Assembly: GCF_004210375.1 (NCBI RefSeq)
Contig: NC_134834.1
Location: forward strand, 94,492,170-94,556,169
Direction: 5' to 3'
DNA: 64,000 bases
Source of the DNA: Tachypleus tridentatus
Taxonomy: Eukaryota > Arthropoda > Merostomata > Xiphosura > Limulidae
The notes below the pieces were generated by a model, which made no database searches, was not told where the DNA came from, and saw only the letters and a list, made by a program, of their open reading frames with translations. Positions 1 to 11,981 of this stretch are shown piece after piece. The position numbers were made by a program, and so were the translations under genes. Positions within the stretch are counted from its first letter, which is position 1. Each line of letters opens with the position of its first letter.

Positions 1-357
1 TACTTGGTTGTTTATGTCCTATTTGGCCTCTAACATGCTTTCGTTTTCAAGGAAGTTCTAAGAAAGATTAGTGGTTATGGTGGTTATAACTCGATCCTGG
101 GTCCTTATAGAAGTGATAAAGTGCTGTGAAATTATGTTTTTAATTTTTTTACTGCTTAATTATCACATATTCGAGGTATCTGTAGTCTAAGAGGATTCTA
201 CGGATGTGTTTTTCTTCTTCAGTTCAAATCTAGTTCATTCGGGGAAATTAAAGTCTTCGAGTCTTGTCTTTAAACTGTTCGATATTCGAGGTATTCACCA
301 CATTTCTGTAAAAATCACGTACTACATAAGCTGTGTGTATCTTGGTGCCAATCACGT

Positions 358-635
358 TTGTTTGTTTGTTTTTTTAATTTCGCGCAAAGCTACTCGAGGG
401 CTATCTGCGCTAGCCGTCCCTAATTTAGCAGTGTAAGACTACAAGGAAGGCAGCTAGTCATCACCCCCCACCGCAAGCTCTTGCGCTACTCTTTTACCAA
501 CGAATAGTGGGCTTGACCGCACATTATAATGCCCCCACAACTGAAAAGGCGAGCATGTTTGGTGCGACAAGGATGCGAACCTGTGACCCTCAGATTACGA
601 GTCGTACTCTTTAACCTACGTGGCCATGCCGGGCC
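358..635 (-). mobile_element. SINE-A copy, near full length
   Basis: Read on the minus strand it starts with the tRNA-like head GGCCCGGCATGGCC at 635, runs through the A-body (CTAAATTAGGGACGGCTAGC) and ends in the AGATAGCCC..TAGCTTTGCGCGAAATT tail with an A/C-rich end. The short ORF here (206..436) is only SINE tail read in frame. Confidence 0.9.
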
Positions 636-2361
636 ATAACAATCACATACAAGAACAGTTTTTTATCATCTTTTATTTCTATCTAGAATTGTGTATCCCT
701 AGACGTTCTTTGTTTAGGTGGTTCATCAATGCTAATTAATGGTGTCTGAGGTTGATTATGACACCTAGAGGGTGGCTTTCTTGAAAATTACGCCCTCAAA
801 ACGGCCAGATTTAGAACCCAGGATTTGGTTGAAATACGTTGAAGATGTATTCGTTATTTAGTCATACACTACACACAAGATTGTATAATTCATGAATCAA
901 CTGAATAAGACAACATCAAAATGGAAACAGAATAAGACAACAGGGATATATTCTTAGTCGCGATGATTGCCATGACACATAATTTATGCATCACAGAGGC
1001 TTACAAGAAATCTACAGATACTGGTAAATACATTTACCAATTGTCCAAAGACGGGCATCATGCCTAGTTTCCAAAATGAACACGAATTGTAATACAGAAA
1101 ATTCTAAAGAGAAGTAAAAGCGGGAACAAAGAAACACGATATTATCATCCACCTTGAAAAAAGATACTAAAAACACTTGACAAAGAAATAATTAATACAG
1201 ACAAGCATCAAAAGTATGCAAGAAGAAAAGAGCGCATCAGATCTCTCTGAGTAACAAATACACAATTACTCAGGCATGATAAAGTCAAAACAGTATTCAG
1301 AAACTAAAACACAATACGATTGAAGTTAGTACATACCAAACCACTCAGAGGCCCAGTGGAGAGCAAATACACCATTTACAACATGCATTGAAAATATAGT
1401 CACGAAGGCTTTGTAATCCATGAAAGATACAATGTAGGGGCATAACAGACAATCCAAACTTTGTTATTGCGACTTACCTGAAAGAACATGAAACATCACG
1501 CCAGAGAAGCCATACAATAAAATGTTTTAGTACGAAAATATTGGGGTATGAACCACACAAAGAAAAAAATAAAGATAAAAGAAATATTCTATATTCACCC
1601 AACTGATGATATATTCAGTGAATTTAACACAGAAGTCAACACAACCTTGATACTTATTTTGAAAACATTCATATAATTAGTTGATGGAAGTATTGATGAA
1701 TTTAGTTTGGGATGAGTGAATAGCATACCAACCGTTCTATCAAGAAAATCTACGCTCGAACCCCGGCTACCGAATACAAAGTCCATCTCAGGACCTTCTA
1801 GAGGAAGGCAACAGATGGGCACTCGAGACGCATGTTATAAATTGGTAAGCAGTTAGTACCAAGTAATAGTAATAGTGATAAAAATATTAGTTAATTAATA
1901 ATTAGGTTTATGTGATGGATAGGATACTAACTGTGACAATAACTGATATTAACGTTCCTTTTAATACGTTATTAGTTTCATTCACGTGTTTGTGACACAG
2001 TTCAATGAGACGTTTTATTCCATTCAAGTGATTAGCACATAACAGTGAAGAAACACCATAATATACAGAAAATTGTTAGATTATGATAAACATTGCCCTC
2101 AAAAACCTTTTGTTAACTGAACTGAAGTGTTGGAAGAATGGGTTAATCGTTAATTATTTTTAACTATGCGCTTTAGTACTTACCGTTAAACACTGCAACA
2201 CTCTCTAACATGTTTTGAGTAAAACAAATGTAACAAATACAAATGATGCTTCATTAGCCACGGCGGAACGTCTTTTGATGGCAATACACTTCTTTAGAAA
2301 TACAATAATTGTTTTTGTCATTAGTTGAACAGTTGACAATACAATGTTAATAATAAGTAGG
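636..2361. other. Unannotated AT-rich interval
   Basis: No recognisable gene, repeat family or RNA. The short minus-strand ORF at 1595..1822 has no motif I know. The stretch 950-1500 is A-rich on the plus strand and could be an old retroelement fragment, but I could not identify it. Confidence 0.4.
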
Positions 2362-2453
2362 TATGTTTTCTTATAGCAAAGCCAGATCGGGCTATCTGCT
2401 GATCCCACCGAGGGGAATCGAACCCCCGATTTTAGCGTTGTAAATCCGGTTTA
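2362..2453 (-). mobile_element. SINE-B copy, head truncated
   Basis: Minus strand: GATTTACAACGCTAAAATCGGGGGTTCGATT-type head, then GATAGCCCGATCTGGCTTTGCTATAAG, the B-type tail. The first bases of the head are missing. Confidence 0.8.
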
Positions 2454-2655
2454 ATAATTAAACGTGAATGCACAAGAAAATGCGGCTCCTAATGTTGAAC
2501 TCTCAGAAAATCAGCTGTGACTCTCAATGTTTAAGCTCACGAAAGATGGACCTTTTTTTCTTCATGGGTTGTCTCAGAAGAAGCTTGTCTTGAAGAAGGT
2601 TTACCTTTTGAAAGCGCTCGGATTTATAGGGTTTTCATTCATTTCTATCAAGACT

Positions 2656-2945
2656 GGCCTGGCATGGCCAGGTAGTTAGGGCGCTTGACTCCTAATCTTA
2701 GCGTCGCGGGTTCGACTCCCCATTACACCAAACATACGCCCCTTTCAGCCGTAAGGGCATTATAATGTAACGCACAATTATCATTATTCGTTGGTAAAAG
2801 AATAGCCCAAGAGTTGGCGAAGGGTAGTGATGACTAGCTGCCTTCTCTCTAGTCTTACACTGCTAAATTAGGGACGGCTAGCGCAGATAGCCCTCGTGTA
2901 GCTTTTCGCGAAATTCAAAACAAACAAACAAACACAAACACAAAT
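2656..2945 (+). mobile_element. SINE-A, complete, with TSD
   Basis: Full head, body and tail, ending in repeated CAAA units. It is bounded by the 10-bp direct repeat TATCAAGACT at 2646..2655 and 2946..2955, a TSD typical of LINE-mediated insertion. Confidence 0.92.
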
Positions 2946-3085
2946 TATCAAGACTTCTTAAACCTACATGTCTTTCTAACTTAATGAACGTTTAAATTTA
3001 TATCATGATATTTTTCATATGTTGTTAATAGGTTTGTAGAGCTGAGAGAAAGACGCAATACTTTGTAGATTATTAGTAAAGTGAA

Positions 3086-3352
3086 GGCCCGGCATGGCCA
3101 AGCGTGTTAAGACGTCCGACTCGTAATACGAGGGCCGCGGGTTCGGTCGCACCAAACACGTTCGCCCTCCCAGCGTTGAGGGCATTATAATGTAACGGTC
3201 ATTACCACTATTCGTTGGTAAAAGAGTAGCCCAAGAGTTGGCGGTGGGTGGTGATGACTAGCTGTCTTTCCTCAAGTCTTACACTGCTAAATTAGGGACG
3301 GCTAGCGCAGATAGCCCTCGTGTAGCTTTGCGCGAAAATCAAGAAAACAAAC
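3086..3352 (+). mobile_element. SINE-A copy
   Basis: Starts GGCCCGGCATGGCCAAGCG and ends GCGCGAAAATCAAGAAAACAAAC. A small deletion lies just after the B-box (GGTTCGGTCGCACC). No convincing TSD. Confidence 0.9.
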
Positions 3353-4264
3353 AATTAGCATATTAGAGCAACATATGCAAGTCAAGGTATGAAGAACAGT
3401 GCAGAAAAATCTGTCTTCACACAACAGATCCTTATTCCATTACGTCATCAGTAACAATCCGCTAGATGTCACCTACAACAAACAAACAAATTAATAAAGT
3501 GAAGAACATTTATTGGTCGTTTCTTAAATTGTTTTTACACGTAACTCTCCCCCTTTTACCACCACCAGACACATTGAAAGAGAGTCATAACAAGAGCTGG
3601 TATAGATTTCTGTAAGATTTGATCAACAGAATCACCACTGAGAACGAACGTGATTTTTTAACAGCAAATTACATTATCTAACAATATAAAACCTCATTCT
3701 ATACAATAATTAATACTTTGCTTTCTCACATCCCATTGTGCAGTACCAGCTGTAGTGATTCAAAGTCAACAACTAACTTTCATAAAGAGAGTTCATCGAA
3801 CTTTATAACAACGACTTGCATACGCTATTACACTGGCGTGACATTGAAGTTGCGAGACGTGGCGCCAAAGGCGGTATGTTTAGCATATATATACACTTCA
3901 CGCATGAGCAATTCCCAACCATCCAACCTGCAGAGCTGTCAGGATAGACTTAGAGGAATGCGCTACAGTCTCCTCCGAAAAAACAACAAAGAAACCATAA
4001 TTATATAACAAGATAGAGAGAGACAAAGGACACAACAACACGAAGAAAGGAGACTTGGGTACTCTTCCACGAAATAAATCAAATTGCACACGACTCCAAT
4101 GCTGTCTTAAACGACCTGCTGTGCCCTTTGACTCTATCCTCATCTGTAAAGTCCATGAAGACTAGGTTTGTCTCCTGCTATTATTAGCAAGACGACGTCA
4201 TCTTACAACCACAAATTTCAGACGTTTTCAGTTATGCTTCAAAATCAGTTATTGTTATTTGAAT
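3353..4264. other. Unannotated interval
   Basis: Contains two overlapping short ORFs (3718..4008 plus, 3898..4143 minus) with no recognisable domain or start context. Nothing else could be identified. Confidence 0.4.
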
Positions 4265-4375
4265 TCTTTGTTTGTTTCAGCGTAAAGCTACACAATAAGC
4301 TGTCCCCATTCTGTTGCCACGAGGAGTAGGATCCCGGATTTTATCGTTGCAGGTTCGTAAACTTACCCCTAACCT
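4265..4375 (-). mobile_element. Degenerate SINE-C copy
   Basis: Minus-strand remnant: tail GGACAGCTTATTGTGTAGCTTTACGCTGAAACAAAC and a decayed head. Old and diverged. Confidence 0.55.
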
Positions 4376-4614
4376 ACTGAAGTTACAATATGAAAAAGAT
4401 GACCAAAGAAAATGAAATCGCTATAACTCCCCCACTCGGCTTGAGGGATTGTGTGAATTTTTCACGAAGTAGTGTTCGTGATTAATCTCAAACTGTTTGT
4501 AGAAACTCGTTATCCTCATTGAAGGTTATGGTTTCACGCTATAGGACGTAACCGCTGGAATAATGATGTATGATGGAGGAAGTAGTTCTAAAGGCAGCAC
4601 GGGAAGTATAACAT

Positions 4615-4757
4615 CGTAAACTTATATTTGATTGTAGCTCGATAGATTATAGCCATACGTGTTCGTAAACTTACATTTGACTGTAACTCGATAGATTATA
4701 GCCATACGTGTTCGTAAACTTATATTTGACGGTAACTCGATAGATTATAATCATGAC
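4615..4757. repeat. 49-bp tandem repeat, about 2.9 copies
   Basis: Units start CGTAAACTTA at 4615, 4664 and 4713 (49-bp spacing). Each contains AACTCGATAGATTATA or a one-base variant. Confidence 0.9.
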
Positions 4758-5044
4758 GTGGAAGATAAGCGGAACATATTACTTATGACTACAGCTACTT
4801 TATTAAACACCATTTGATCATTTTTTATCACACACCCTTTATGAGAATGGTTTGTCAATGATTGTTGTTGGGCTTCGAAAACGTAAAAAAGTAAGCTTTT
4901 AAACTTTAATGAATAACTATTATGGACATTAATAAATCGTGGGAACACTCATATCAATATAGAAATATTTTGCATGAAAATAATAATTATAAAAAAAGAA
5001 CACAGTGTTTTAGGACACTTCATTAAATATCATGAAAATTACAG

Positions 5045-5210
5045 AAAACAAAAACCAAACCTTTCGACCTTCTTCGGCCATCGTCAGGTTCACAAAGAAA
5101 GAAAGGATTACCAACCGGTAGCTGATCACATGCTTGAAGGCGGTTGTGTAATTGAGTGTAGGAATGTAGAGGGCGTGCTTAGATGTTGGATTATATTTAT
5201 TAATTTAATT
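5045..5210 (-). mobile_element. PLE family-1 3' end fragment, left arm
   Basis: Minus-strand copy of the terminal region of the Penelope-like element seen at 17.6 and 52.3 kb. It has the CTGACGATGGCC..GGTCGAAA motif at 5061..5087, then the CGCCCTCTACATTC block. Together with the next feature it forms a head-to-head pair. Confidence 0.75.
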
Positions 5211-5440
5211 CATACGTTTTCGAACACTGCCAATCAAATAAACACAACATAACCATAGAAAACACCCAGATTCTAAATAAATAAACAAACGTAAAATTAA
5301 AGAAGCCTTACTTATACAATAACTCAAGCCCAAAATAAACCAATACAAAGGAACACGTTTATATCTATATTAATAAGTATATCCAACATCTAACCACGCC
5401 CTCTACATTCCTACACTCGATTAGACAACCGCTTTTAAAA
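5211..5440 (+). mobile_element. PLE family-1 3' end fragment, right arm
   Basis: Plus-strand remnant of the last part of the PLE ORF: TTTTCGAACACTGCCAATC through the ACAAAGGAACACG block, followed by CGCCCTCTACATTCC. It matches the C-terminus at 54960..55130 with stops and substitutions. It is oriented opposite to the left arm, as in the other PLE insertions here. Confidence 0.75.
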
Positions 5441-5909
5441 AACAAACCTTCCCCTAAATTCACGGACATTGAACGAAACTGAAAATATTCCTTCTTTCCT
5501 GGTTCTAGGTACACGAATTTTAAGTCATCATCCATCAGCAACCTGTCTTCTACATTAAACTACCTCTTTTTCCCTCTTAATCAATAATGAATGCATTCAT
5601 TTGTAGGGCAAAAAACTCGAAACATTCCACACATATTCATATACTTACTTTGAAGTAGCACATTTTCTGAGTGAGAGATGTTGGAAGTTTTCTGTATATG
5701 TTTCACTATTGTAATTTCGTTTGTGCGTTCTGTAAAAAAAGAAGGAAGAAAAACGAAACGTGAAGAACATTTATTAAACTGCCTGTTGATTATATATAAA
5801 TAGCGATTGTGGTAGTTAAAAGTACGTACCTCTCGTACACTACTAACATTAAATGTTTTCAGTGACAGATAGCTTTAAATGAGGATTGATAAATTATTAT
5901 CTTTTCTTA
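5441..5909. other. Unannotated interval
   Basis: No recognisable element. It could include more PLE-derived sequence at its left end, but I cannot support that. Confidence 0.35.
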
Positions 5910-6897
5910 TAGAACAATAGTAGCAACCAGAATTAATTATAAAACAAGAGTAGCTACAGCAACCAGAATTAATTATAAAACAAGAGTAGCTACAGCAACC
6001 ATAATTAATTGTAGAACAATAGTAGCAACCAGAATTAATTATAGAACAATAGTAGCAACCAGAATTAATTATAGAGCAATGGTAGCTACAGCAACCAGAA
6101 TTAATTATAGAATAATAGAAGCTACAGCAACCAGAATTAATTACAGAACAATGGTAGCTACAGCAACCAGAATTAATTATAGAACAAGGTAGCTACAGCA
6201 ACCAAAATTAATTATAGAACAATAGTAGGTACAGCAACCAGAATTAATTATAGAACAATAGTAGGTACAGCAACCAGAATTAATTATAGAACAATAGTAG
6301 GTACAGCAACCAGAATTAATTATAGAACAATAGTAGGTACAGCAACCAGAATTAATTATAGAACAATAGTAGGTACAGCAACCAGAATTAATTGTAGAAC
6401 AATAGTAGGTACAGCACCCAGAATTAATTATAGAACAATAGTAGCTACAGCAACCAGAATTAATTATAGAACAATAGTAGCTACAGCAACCAGAATTAAT
6501 TATAGAACAATAGTAGGTACAGCAACCAAAATTAATTATAGAACAATAGTAGGTACAGCAACCAGAATTAATTATAGAACAATAGTAGGTACAGCAACCA
6601 AAATTAATTATAGAACAATAGTAGGTACAGCAACCAGAATTAATTATAGAACAATAGTAGCTACAGCAACCAGAATTAATTATAGAACAATAGTAGGTAC
6701 AGCAACCAGAATTAATTATAGAACAATAGTAGGTACAGCAACCAGAATTAATTATAGAACAATAGTAGGTACAGCAACCAGAATTAATTATAGAACAATA
6801 GTAGGTACAGCAACCAGAATTAATTATAGAACAATAGTAGCTACAGCAACCAGAATTATTTATAGAACAATAGTAGCTACAGCAACCAGAATTAATT
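5910..6897. repeat. 36-bp minisatellite array, about 27 units
   Basis: Consensus blocks ACAGCAACCAGAATTAATTA and TAGAACAATAGTAGGT make up a 36-bp unit. The left edge has shorter units (about 28 bp) that lack the GGTACA/GCTACA segment. Two subtypes alternate, differing at TAGGTACAG versus TAGCTACAG. There are no unique spacers and no coding potential. Confidence 0.95.
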
Positions 6898-7023
6898 CAC
6901 GTTGAAAATGATGTAGAAACTCTGTTTCAGTTGCCACGAACTGAACCGCGCATGCGTGTACTCCAGAAACAAACAATATTAACTTCTGGTCAAAGAAAGT
7001 GACCTACGTTGGTAGAAACCGCC

Positions 7024-7150
7024 TCCCCCCGCTACTACAAAGGTAAGTCTACGAATTTACAAAGTTAAAATCAAGGGTTCAATTCCCGTCGGTGGGTTCA
7101 GCAGATAGCCTGATGTGGTTTTGCTATAAGAAAAACACAAACACACACAG
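7024..7150 (+). mobile_element. SINE-B copy
   Basis: CCCCCCGCTACTACAAAGG head, TTCAATTCCCGTCGGTGGG B-box region, GCAGATAGCCTGATGTGG tail and an ACACAC end. Confidence 0.85.
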
Positions 7151-7253
7151 GTAAAAACTGGTAAACAACCTAGTGACAAATACTACTATTAATACATAAG
7201 TATTCAAACGTATTGTTTTATCGGTGGTGTATTCTGCTTAAACGGTTTAGATT

Positions 7254-7378
7254 CTTATAAGCAAAACCAATGGCACAGCGGTATGTCTGTGGACTTACAT
7301 CGCTTGAAACCGGGTTTCGATATCCGTGGTGAGCACAGATAGCCCACTGTGTAGCTTTATGTTTAACTTCATACAAAG
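7254..7378 (+). mobile_element. SINE-C with 13-bp TSD
   Basis: GGCACAGCGGTATGTCTGTG head and ACCGGGTTTCGATATCCG B-box. The tail is CACAGATAGCCCACTGTG followed by TAGCTTTATG. Direct repeats AACGGTTTAGATT lie at 7241..7253 and 7379..7391. Confidence 0.9.
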
Positions 7379-7580
7379 AACGGTTTAGATTTTATTAAAT
7401 TTTTCGCATTTTTAGGCGTATTTCATATACCTGAAATAAGTTGTCCATCTCCGTAATCTTCTTTGCAGCAAATTCATTCAACTGAGCACAATGCTAAGAG
7501 ATATGGAGAATATTTCTATATAAAGTAATAATTTAAAGCCTTTTTGCGAGAAAAGAGAATATATCGTAAACACGTTGAGT

Positions 7581-7830
7581 TTGGTTTATTTTGAATTTCG
7601 CGCAAAGCTACACGAGGACTTTGCACTAGTCGTCCCTAATTCGGCAGTGTAAGACTAGAGGTAAGGCAGCTAGTCATCACCACTCACCGCCAACTCCTGG
7701 ACTACTCTTTTATCAAGAAATAGTACGCCTCCACGGCTTAAAGGGCGAGCATGTTTGGTGTGACGAGGTTTCGAACCTGTTACCCTCAGACTACGAGTCG
7801 AGTGCCTTAAGCATCTGGCCATGCCAGGCC
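7581..7830 (-). mobile_element. SINE-A copy
   Basis: Minus strand from GGCCTGGCATGGCC at 7830 to the GCGCGAAATTCAAAATAAAC tail at 7581. A few small deletions in the body. Confidence 0.9.
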
Positions 7831-7950
7831 TAACACGTAATTATATGAACAAATAAAAAGTGCGGGAACTCGAGAGAATTCTTTTACTTGCGCATATTTT
7901 CGACTACGCCTTCATCAGGAACATAAAGTTTCTGTAATGGCTAGTTATTT

Positions 7951-8063
7951 GACGTTAAGTGCAAAGCTACGTAATTGGTAATCTGTGTCTTTCTACCACG
8001 CGTATCAAAACCCGGTTTCTAGCAGTGCAAGTCCGCAGGCATACCGTTCAGCTACTTGTGGGG
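7951..8063 (-). mobile_element. SINE-C copy
   Basis: Minus strand: ACGGTATGCCTGCGGACTTG head, AAACCGGGTTTTGATACG B-box and a diverged tail. Confidence 0.75.
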
Positions 8064-8670
8064 TTTTTTTGTAATGAAATGTATCACTCAAACTAAGACC
8101 GTCGTGTTCAAAGGATTAAGTCCAACATGGTTACCGTCTGGGCAGACCACCCGGTAAAAACCTGAAACTTTGCACTCACAGTACGTGGGTTTCGGGGATT
8201 TAAATTTGGGTATTATTACTTATCCACGTGCGTGCGCATTTTTTTAATGAGGCAAACCAACGATAAACCACATAGAAAACAAGTGGTTCCTTGTGTGACA
8301 AATTCTCATATATAGAAAATCCAGTGCGTTTTTGTAACAATGCAAACCAGCAATGGCTTTTATGTCGTATTGCGTAGTAAAAAAGTACATAGGTCATCTT
8401 TTATGCTAAAATGGGTTCAGAATACGCAAACTTAAGTACATCAATGTAATAACCTGAGAGAAACCTGGTACTTTCGCTGGGTGTTATATACAGGAAGAAT
8501 ATTATAATAGACGAACTGAGAAAGTGTTATAAGTTATTATTTACAAGAAAAGTGTTTAAACTTTCGCTATGTTTATTCGTTTGGTTTTATATTTTTTTAT
8601 TAAAAGCTATTTCTTAATTTTTCTCTAAGAAATTGTCTGCCCTTTTGAGAATTTTAAACATTTCTATCGA
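8064..8670. other. Unannotated interval
   Basis: No identifiable element. The short minus-strand ORF at 8200..8397 has no known motif. Confidence 0.35.
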
Positions 8671-8852
8671 ATCCATTCTTTCTGTATCATGACTCAACAT
8701 ATAGTGCACTACACCCGTAATTTAAACGTTACTATACAATCCATTCTTTCTGTATCATGACTCAACATATAGTGTACTACACCCGTAATTTAAACGTTAC
8801 TATACAATCCATTCTTTCTGTATCATGATTCAACATATAGTGCACTACACCC
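8671..8852. repeat. 68-bp tandem repeat, 2.7 copies
   Basis: Units begin ATCCATTCTTTCTG at 8671, 8739 and 8807. They are nearly identical, which suggests recent duplication. Confidence 0.92.
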
Positions 8853-8916
8853 TTTTCGATATCTACTTTGTTTTAGTCCAGAACGTGTCTTAATGGTACA
8901 TTCATAGAATGATTTG

Positions 8917-9030
8917 TTTGTTTGTTGTTATGCTCAAAGTTACAACGCTAGACTATACGATATGCTATCGAACCCAATTTTTTTTTAGGCTTATATGTCT
9001 TTAGATTTACCGCGGAGCTCCAGAGTGGGA
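8917..9030 (-). mobile_element. Degenerate SINE-C-like remnant
   Basis: Starts with TTTGTTTGTTTG and the phrase GCTCAAAGTTACAACG. Ends in a decayed head with TCCAGAGTGGG. Recognised only by overall layout. Confidence 0.4.
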
Positions 9031-9420
9031 AGGGGTTGTTCCAGTTTCTCCAGTGTAAGTGGACTTACATGCTAGGTATTCTAATAGTTTGTGACAGTTT
9101 TTTTTTATGCAATATGTATTAATGCGGATCTAGTAAGTGTCTGTTTTGCAGTTAGGCCTGATGTCTGTATAATTCGTATTGAAAAACCGGACACTTTCAC
9201 AACTCTGTGCGGTTACTTGTCTTGTTCATTAGTGACATATGATCTCACCCAAGGTGCTGAAGTATCTAGACTTTATGTTCATGATAGTATCTTATAAACA
9301 AAATAGTGTAAAGATTCCATTATCACGAACGTTTAACCAAAAGAAAACGTAGAGACATTATTTATCAGGAAACATTTTCTCAAAGAAACATAAATAACAA
9401 AATGGATCGTGTAGTAAAGT
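9031..9420. other. Unannotated interval
   Basis: The short plus-strand ORF at 9091..9297 has no recognisable motif. Nothing else seen. Confidence 0.35.
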
Positions 9421-9555
9421 AAGTGTGTGTGTGTGTGTGTGTGTTTTCCTTATAGTAAAGCCACATCTGGCTATCTGCTGAGCACCCCGAGAGGAATCAA
9501 ACCCCTAATTTTAGCGTTGTAAATCCAAAGACATACCGCTGTACCAGCGAGGGGC
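9421..9555 (-). mobile_element. SINE-B copy with (GT)n end
   Basis: Minus strand: CGCTGGTACAGCGGTATGTC head and GCAGATAGCCAGATGTGG tail. The 3' end has expanded into a (CA)n microsatellite, seen as GTGT repeats at 9423..9444 on the plus strand. Confidence 0.88.
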
Positions 9556-9904
9556 ATGTAGTAAAATATCAAAAATGTGTTTTAAAAAGGAAATGTAATA
9601 TAAAGAAAACTATAGAAATGGTTTTTATAACAGGAAAGTACATGCTAAAAAAAACTGAAGACAGAAAACAAGTGTAAAATAAAAGACATTGTGGAACCGT
9701 ATCTCAAGTTATAAAGACAATGCCCTAAGAGAAATGTGTTTTAAAGCAAACTGTATATCCCCCAAAAGTTTGTAATTAAGACATTCTTATGTAAAAGCAC
9801 TTTGTCAAGACACTGTAACAACGATGCTACTTGTCTGGTAAAAAGTTGAGAGAACAGTCGAACCAGAGAACCAAAGTTCTCTAAACTAAATAAAAATCAA
9901 ACAT

Positions 9905-10125
9905 TTTGTCGCTACAAACGTCTGCCTCATCGTCCCTAATTCTGAACTGGTCGAACTGAGGGAAGGTGGCCAGCCAGCTAATAGCATTCACAGCCAACTA
10001 TAATTGAATAGTGGAGTTTGTTTGTCACCCCTATAACGCATTTATGACTCCAAACTGCGGATTGTGATTTTGGAACAGAAAGGTGTGAACCACCAACCTT
10101 GAGATTCAAATTCCGGTATGCTAAA
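9905..10125 (-). mobile_element. Old, diverged SINE-A
   Basis: Recognised by CGTCCCTAATTCTGAACTGG, then GAGGGAAGGTGGCCAGCCAG, the ATTGAATAGTGGAG block and a CCCTATAACGC phrase in the right order. Far more substitutions than its neighbours, so probably an older insertion. Confidence 0.65.
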
Positions 10126-10816
10126 CAGAAGTGTGATATACGAAGTCTGGAAAACAGTTTAGCTATCTTATAGCTATAAGAATTTTGTGTTCGTCTTACT
10201 TTACCGTGTGGTAGCGTAAATTAATTTATATGGGGACGCAAAAAGAACACAAAATCCAATAGGTATTATATAATACACTTCACTACAATGAGAGGCCTAA
10301 GGGTATTTATTTGGTTTGCTGATCCAAGCTGTGCCGACGAGTCTTGAATAGGCTAAACTGCAGTCGAGAGTAGAGGGTACGACCAATCACGTAATGCACT
10401 GGGCCTCTACGTAAGATACACTCTGTTCGATTTCACCTCCGTCGAAAAAGAAGATAATTCTTTACTATGTATATAGTATATAGAATTTGTTAGCTATCTG
10501 ATCTAAAATAAAATACATCTTAATATAATTAACTTTTGGTAAACGTATAAAGAGGGCGAATAATAACACAATATGAAAAACACAGCGAAACAAAGATGAA
10601 GCAATTTAAATGCCGAGTGCAAGCACATTAACACTAAATATATACTGAGGTTAAAATATGGTTAATTTTACCATAACCATTTAGAAAATTAACTAAAGTA
10701 CTTTTAGATTTCAATTAATAGAGGTGCATTTCTTTTCAAGTTAACTGTAATTTAAGGAGTTTCACATTAACAGTGTAATTACATGTTTGTAACGAATACG
10801 ATCAACATATCATACG
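10126..10816. other. Unannotated interval
   Basis: Nothing recognisable on either strand. Confidence 0.35.
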
Positions 10817-10944
10817 GCCCCCCGCTAGTACAGCGGTATGTCTTCGGATTTACAACGCTAAGCTCAGGGGTTCGATTCCCCTCGGTGGGCTTAGCAGATA
10901 GCCCGATGTGGCTTTGTTATAAGAAAATACACACACATACAAAC
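10817..10944 (+). mobile_element. SINE-B copy, near consensus
   Basis: CCCCCCGCTAGTACAGCGG head, GGGGTTCGATTCCCCTCGG B-box arm (the T-arm pairs), GCAGATAGCCCGATGTGG tail and (ACAC)n end. Confidence 0.93.
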
Positions 10945-11214
10945 ATCATATAATACACGATGAACTAGTTACTCACAATATAGTTAGCTAAGCTAAAATC
11001 TCTGTATTGTCACTTTGGATCAAGAGGTTCGTTGAAAATTCATTCACGTTTGTTTCATCAGTTAAACAAATAACAGTAAACCTATATAAGTATATATACA
11101 TATAAATTAAGATATTAACCACAATGATTATGTTGATTTCACAGAAAATATATTATTGGTTTCTACACATATTCAAGATTATTTCATTTTAATAACTTTG
11201 AAGAAGGTTCCTTA

Positions 11215-11310
11215 GTTACACAAAGGGCTATCTTTTTTTTCTGCCCATAGCGAGAATCAAAACCTGATTTGTACCCTTACAAACCCGCAGACTTCCGCTG
11301 AGCCACTAGG
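11215..11310 (-). mobile_element. SINE-C copy, tail incomplete
   Basis: Minus strand: AGTGGCTCAGCGGAAGTCTG head and a decayed B-box, then AGATAGCCC.TTTGTGTAAC. Confidence 0.7.
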
Positions 11311-11369
11311 GAACGTTTATTTGTTCTTGTATGAGGAAATTGAAATATAAATACATATTTTTTGGGGAA

Positions 11370-11637
11370 GAAACAGCAAGCGGGGGGTAGGTTGTTAGCT
11401 AAGTTGTTTTTGGCATAGTTACTAAGGCTATTTGTCTCCCAGCCCATAATTTTATATTTGCTAATCCCGGGAAAGGCAACTGAGCAGCAGACCCATCAGC
11501 AGAAAGCTTCTGGGGTGTTCTTTATTGATGAGATTAACTCTTATATTACAATGTAGTCATGGATGATAGCACCGGGTTTCGATCCCGAGCAGTATAGATT
11601 GAGAGTGCATTTTCCTAACCACTCGGCCATGACGGTC
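11370..11637 (-). mobile_element. Different tRNA-derived SINE (type D2)
   Basis: Minus strand head ATGGCCGAGTGGTTAGG (a strong A-box) and GGGATCGAAACCCGG (B-box) at 11565..11637. The following body is unlike A, B or C. Near its far end it carries GCTAACAACCTAC, a 13-mer also found in the tail of the chimeric SINE at 41.2 kb. The acceptor ends do not pair, so this is not a functional tRNA. The element's end is uncertain. Confidence 0.55.
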
Positions 11638-11981
11638 TATAATAGCGCAATATTATTATAAACTTTTCTTACTCGGAACCCATAGTAAGCTAGTAAAGAA
11701 ATGTGTGACTTAAACAGTGGTGAATTTAAATACACAAACATATCTTTACTACATGAAACAAACAAAAAGAGTAAAATTTAACTCAACAGTTCCCCTAACA
11801 ACAATACTTCCACATGTTTAAGTGTGGATTGAAGGCAGTGTTTGGCAAAATACACACCAAGGGCTAACTCCCTACCAGGACGTAATTAGACTTGTATTTC
11901 TCCCGGTTATTTATCATTATTCAGTTGCTGTAATACACAGACGAAAAGTCTGGGGGAAGAGAACGTTGACGAATGGACAAC
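11638..11981. other. Unannotated interval
   Basis: Nothing recognisable. Confidence 0.35.

Noticed and set aside
5910-6897. CRISPR-like array
   Set aside because: Units are directly adjacent with no unique spacers, in a eukaryotic setting; it is a minisatellite.
10817-10890. tRNA genes in the SINE heads
   Set aside because: A-box and B-box motifs are good, but acceptor ends do not pair, anticodon arms are poor and every head continues into a SINE body or tail.
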